NCBI GenBank assembly: GCA_044344495.1
Contig: JBIJCW010000049.1
Coordinates: 1-12,625 of the forward strand
Source: CAZDUS01 sp044344495
GTDB taxonomy: Bacteria; Verrucomicrobiota; Kiritimatiellia; CAIKKV01; CAITUY01
Reading direction: 5' to 3'
DNA length: 12,625 nucleotides
Positions 10,890-12,625 of the stretch are shown here, piece after piece. The position numbers and the translations under genes are program-made. Below the pieces are notes generated by a model, which saw nothing but the letters and a program-made list of their open reading frames with translations, did not search any database and was not told the DNA's origin. Numbering within the stretch: the first letter of the stretch is position 1; each line of letters opens with the position of its first letter.

Positions 10890-12625
10890 ATGTCAAACGA
10901 ACCGACCAAGAATCGCAAGTTGATCGAGTGGGTACAGGAGGCGGCAAAGCTATTCCAGCCGGCAGGGATCTACTGGTGTGACGGATCCGAGGCTGAATAC
11001 GACCGGCTTTGCCGGGAGATGGTCAAGGGCGGAACCTTCACGCCGTTGAACCCGAAGACGCGGCCGGGTTGTTATCTGGCCCGGTCCCATTCCAGTGATG
11101 TGGCGCGCGTGGAGGATCGGACCTATATCTGCTCCAAGTCCAAGGAGGATGCCGGGCCGACGAACAACTGGGCGGATCCCGAGGAGATGAAGAAGTTGAT
11201 GCGGGGGATGTATGCGGGGGCGATGCAGGGGCGCACGATGTACGTCATTCCGTTCTCCATGGGGCCGCTGGATTCGCCGATCGCGAAGATCGGCATGGAG
11301 ATCACTGATTCCCCCTATGTGGTGGTCAACATGCGCATCATGACCCGGATGGGCAAGGCGGTGTTGGACAAGCTGGGCGAGAAGGGCGAATTCATTCCGT
11401 GTCTGCATTCGGTGGGGGCCCCGTTGAAGCCGGGCCAGGCGGATGTGTCGTGGCCTTGCGAGCCGGACCCGACGAAGAAATACATTGTGCACTTCCCCGA
11501 AGAGAAGGCGATCTGGTCGTACGGTTCGGGATATGGTGGCAACGCCCTGCTGGGCAAGAAGTGCCTGGCGTTGCGGATTGCCTCCTCGGTGGCGCGCCAG
11601 GAGGGTTGGATGGCGGAGCACATGGTGATCCTGGCGTTGACCTCGCCAGCGGGCAAGAAGCATTACATCTGCGCGGCTTTCCCGAGCGCCTGCGGCAAGA
11701 CCAATCTGGCAATGATGCAGCCCAGTTTGCCGGGGTGGACGGTCAAGTGCCTGGGGGATGACATTGCGTGGATCCGTGTGGGCGAGGATGGCCGGCTGTG
11801 GGCGATGAACCCGGAGTCGGGATTCTTCGGCGTGGCGCCGGGGACCTCGGACCAGTCGAATCCGAATGCGATGAAGACGGTGACCAAGAATACGATCTTC
11901 ACGAATGTGGCGTTGACGCCCGATGGCGATGTCTGGTGGGAGGACATGGGTGTTCCCGCGCCTGCCAAGGCGATTGACTGGGAAGGCAAGGATTGGACGC
12001 CGGACTGCGGGCGCAAGGCGGCGCATCCGAATGCACGGTTTACGGCGCCAGCGGCGCAATGCCCGGTGATTGATCCCGACTGGGAGAGCCCCAAGGGGGT
12101 GCCGATCTCGGCCTTCATGTTTGGGGGGCGGCGTCCCTCGACGATTCCGCTGGTGAATGAGGCCTTCAATTGGGAGCACGGCGTGTTCATGGGTTCCTCG
12201 ACGGGGTCCGAGACGACGGCGGCGGCGTTGGGCAAGGCGGGAGTGCTGCGGCGCGATCCGTTCGCCATGCTGCCCTTCTGCGGGTACCACATGGGCGACT
12301 ACTTTGCCCACTGGTTGTCGATGGCGAACAAGACGGACCGGAGCAAGTTGCCGAAGGTGTTCTTTGTCAACTGGTTCCGCAAGAGTCCGGAAGGCAAGTG
12401 GTTGTGGCCGGGATACGGGGAGAACAGCCGTGTGCTCAAGTGGATCTGTGAGCGCGTGGAGGGTACGGGCAAGGCGGTCAAGACGGCGATCGGGTATTTG
12501 CCGACGGAGGACGGGTTGGACGTGGCCGGGCTCAAGACGACGGCGGCGGACCTGAAGCAACTGTTAGAGGTGGATGCCGCGGGATGGCAGGCGGAGATTG
12601 CAGACATCAGCGCCAATTACGACAA
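10890..12625 (+). CDS. pckG: Phosphoenolpyruvate carboxykinase (GTP), 3' end outside the window
   Basis: ATG 10890 follows AGGAG by 8 nt. The frame stays open to the window edge for 578 codons, close to the usual length of about 600, so only a short C-terminal piece is missing. GTP-type PEPCK converts oxaloacetate and GTP to PEP, CO2 and GDP in the cytosol, the entry step of gluconeogenesis, and can run in the anaplerotic direction. Visible motifs in order: VARVEDRTYICS (active-site Arg region), YGSGYGGNALLGKKC (catalytic site), PSACGKTNLAM with Cys268 and Lys270 (P-loop with the mobile reactive cysteine of the GTP class), GDDIAW at 289-294 (metal-binding kinase-2 motif), GFFGVAPGTS, FGGRRPSTIPLV and NWFRK (nucleotide-binding region). 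The SACGKT loop separates it from ATP-type PckA. It is transcribed away from the small membrane gene, with a 214-bp upstream region holding an inverted repeat. Confidence 0.96.
   Translation, partial: MSNEPTKNRKLIEWVQEAAKLFQPAGIYWCDGSEAEYDRLCREMVKGGTFTPLNPKTRPGCYLARSHSSDVARVEDRTYICSKSKEDAGPTNNWADPEEMKKLMRGMYAGAMQGRTMYVIPFSMGPLDSPIAKIGMEITDSPYVVVNMRIMTRMGKAVLDKLGEKGEFIPCLHSVGAPLKPGQADVSWPCEPDPTKKYIVHFPEEKAIWSYGSGYGGNALLGKKCLALRIASSVARQEGWMAEHMVILALTSPAGKKHYICAAFPSACGKTNLAMMQPSLPGWTVKCLGDDIAWIRVGEDGRLWAMNPESGFFGVAPGTSDQSNPNAMKTVTKNTIFTNVALTPDGDVWWEDMGVPAPAKAIDWEGKDWTPDCGRKAAHPNARFTAPAAQCPVIDPDWESPKGVPISAFMFGGRRPSTIPLVNEAFNWEHGVFMGSSTGSETTAAALGKAGVLRRDPFAMLPFCGYHMGDYFAHWLSMANKTDRSKLPKVFFVNWFRKSPEGKWLWPGYGENSRVLKWICERVEGTGKAVKTAIGYLPTEDGLDVAGLKTTAADLKQLLEVDAAGWQAEIADISANYD

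Noticed and set aside
10950..12560. Minus-strand frame of 536 codons
   Set aside because: Antisense to pckG; Arg/His/Pro-rich composition typical of the complement of a real high-GC gene.

Overview
The window is a high-GC bacterial chromosomal segment with one insertion sequence in it. The gene set (RNase HIII, PrmA, a SWIM-SNF2 helicase, a Crp/Fnr regulator and a GTP-type PEP carboxykinase) would suit a member of the PVC group such as Verrucomicrobiota or Kiritimatiellota. That assignment rests on gene content only, with no marker gene, and is weak.

Layout: (1) 1-200 is a G-rich, gene-free end with G-quadruplex-type runs, a short direct repeat and a hairpin. (2) 201-5984, minus strand, is a tight four-gene unit read rnhC - prmA - SNF2 helicase - crp/fnr, with gaps of 8, 3 and 7 bp, so it is very probably one operon. 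(3) 5985-8071 is an accessory island. Two arrays of REP-like palindromes, 32-bp period, flank an IS4-superfamily element of about 1.77 kb (6134-7899). The element has 13-bp perfect terminal inverted repeats, a promoter, a perfect palindrome just after it, an AbrB-like orfA and a DDE transposase. The two frames meet at a run of eight A residues, in the right register for a -1 ribosomal frameshift. (4) 8059-10675, minus strand, holds a small membrane or secreted protein, an unrecognised 178-aa protein, a DEDDh exonuclease and a family-2-like glycosyltransferase. The last two genes end at or inside two copies of a 40-bp hairpin repeat whose stems differ by a compensatory base-pair change. (5) 10890 to the end, plus strand, is pckG, cut by the window edge after 578 codons.

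How it fits together: the rnhC operon joins RNA:DNA hybrid removal, ribosomal protein methylation, a chromatin-remodeller-like ATPase and a transcription regulator. It looks like a housekeeping nucleic-acid and translation unit; a shared purpose is not evident from sequence. pckG (gluconeogenesis/anaplerosis) is divergent from the small membrane gene. The most unusual features are the proposed frameshifted AbrB-transposase fusion, the placement of the IS inside a REP array, and the two structured repeat families at gene ends.
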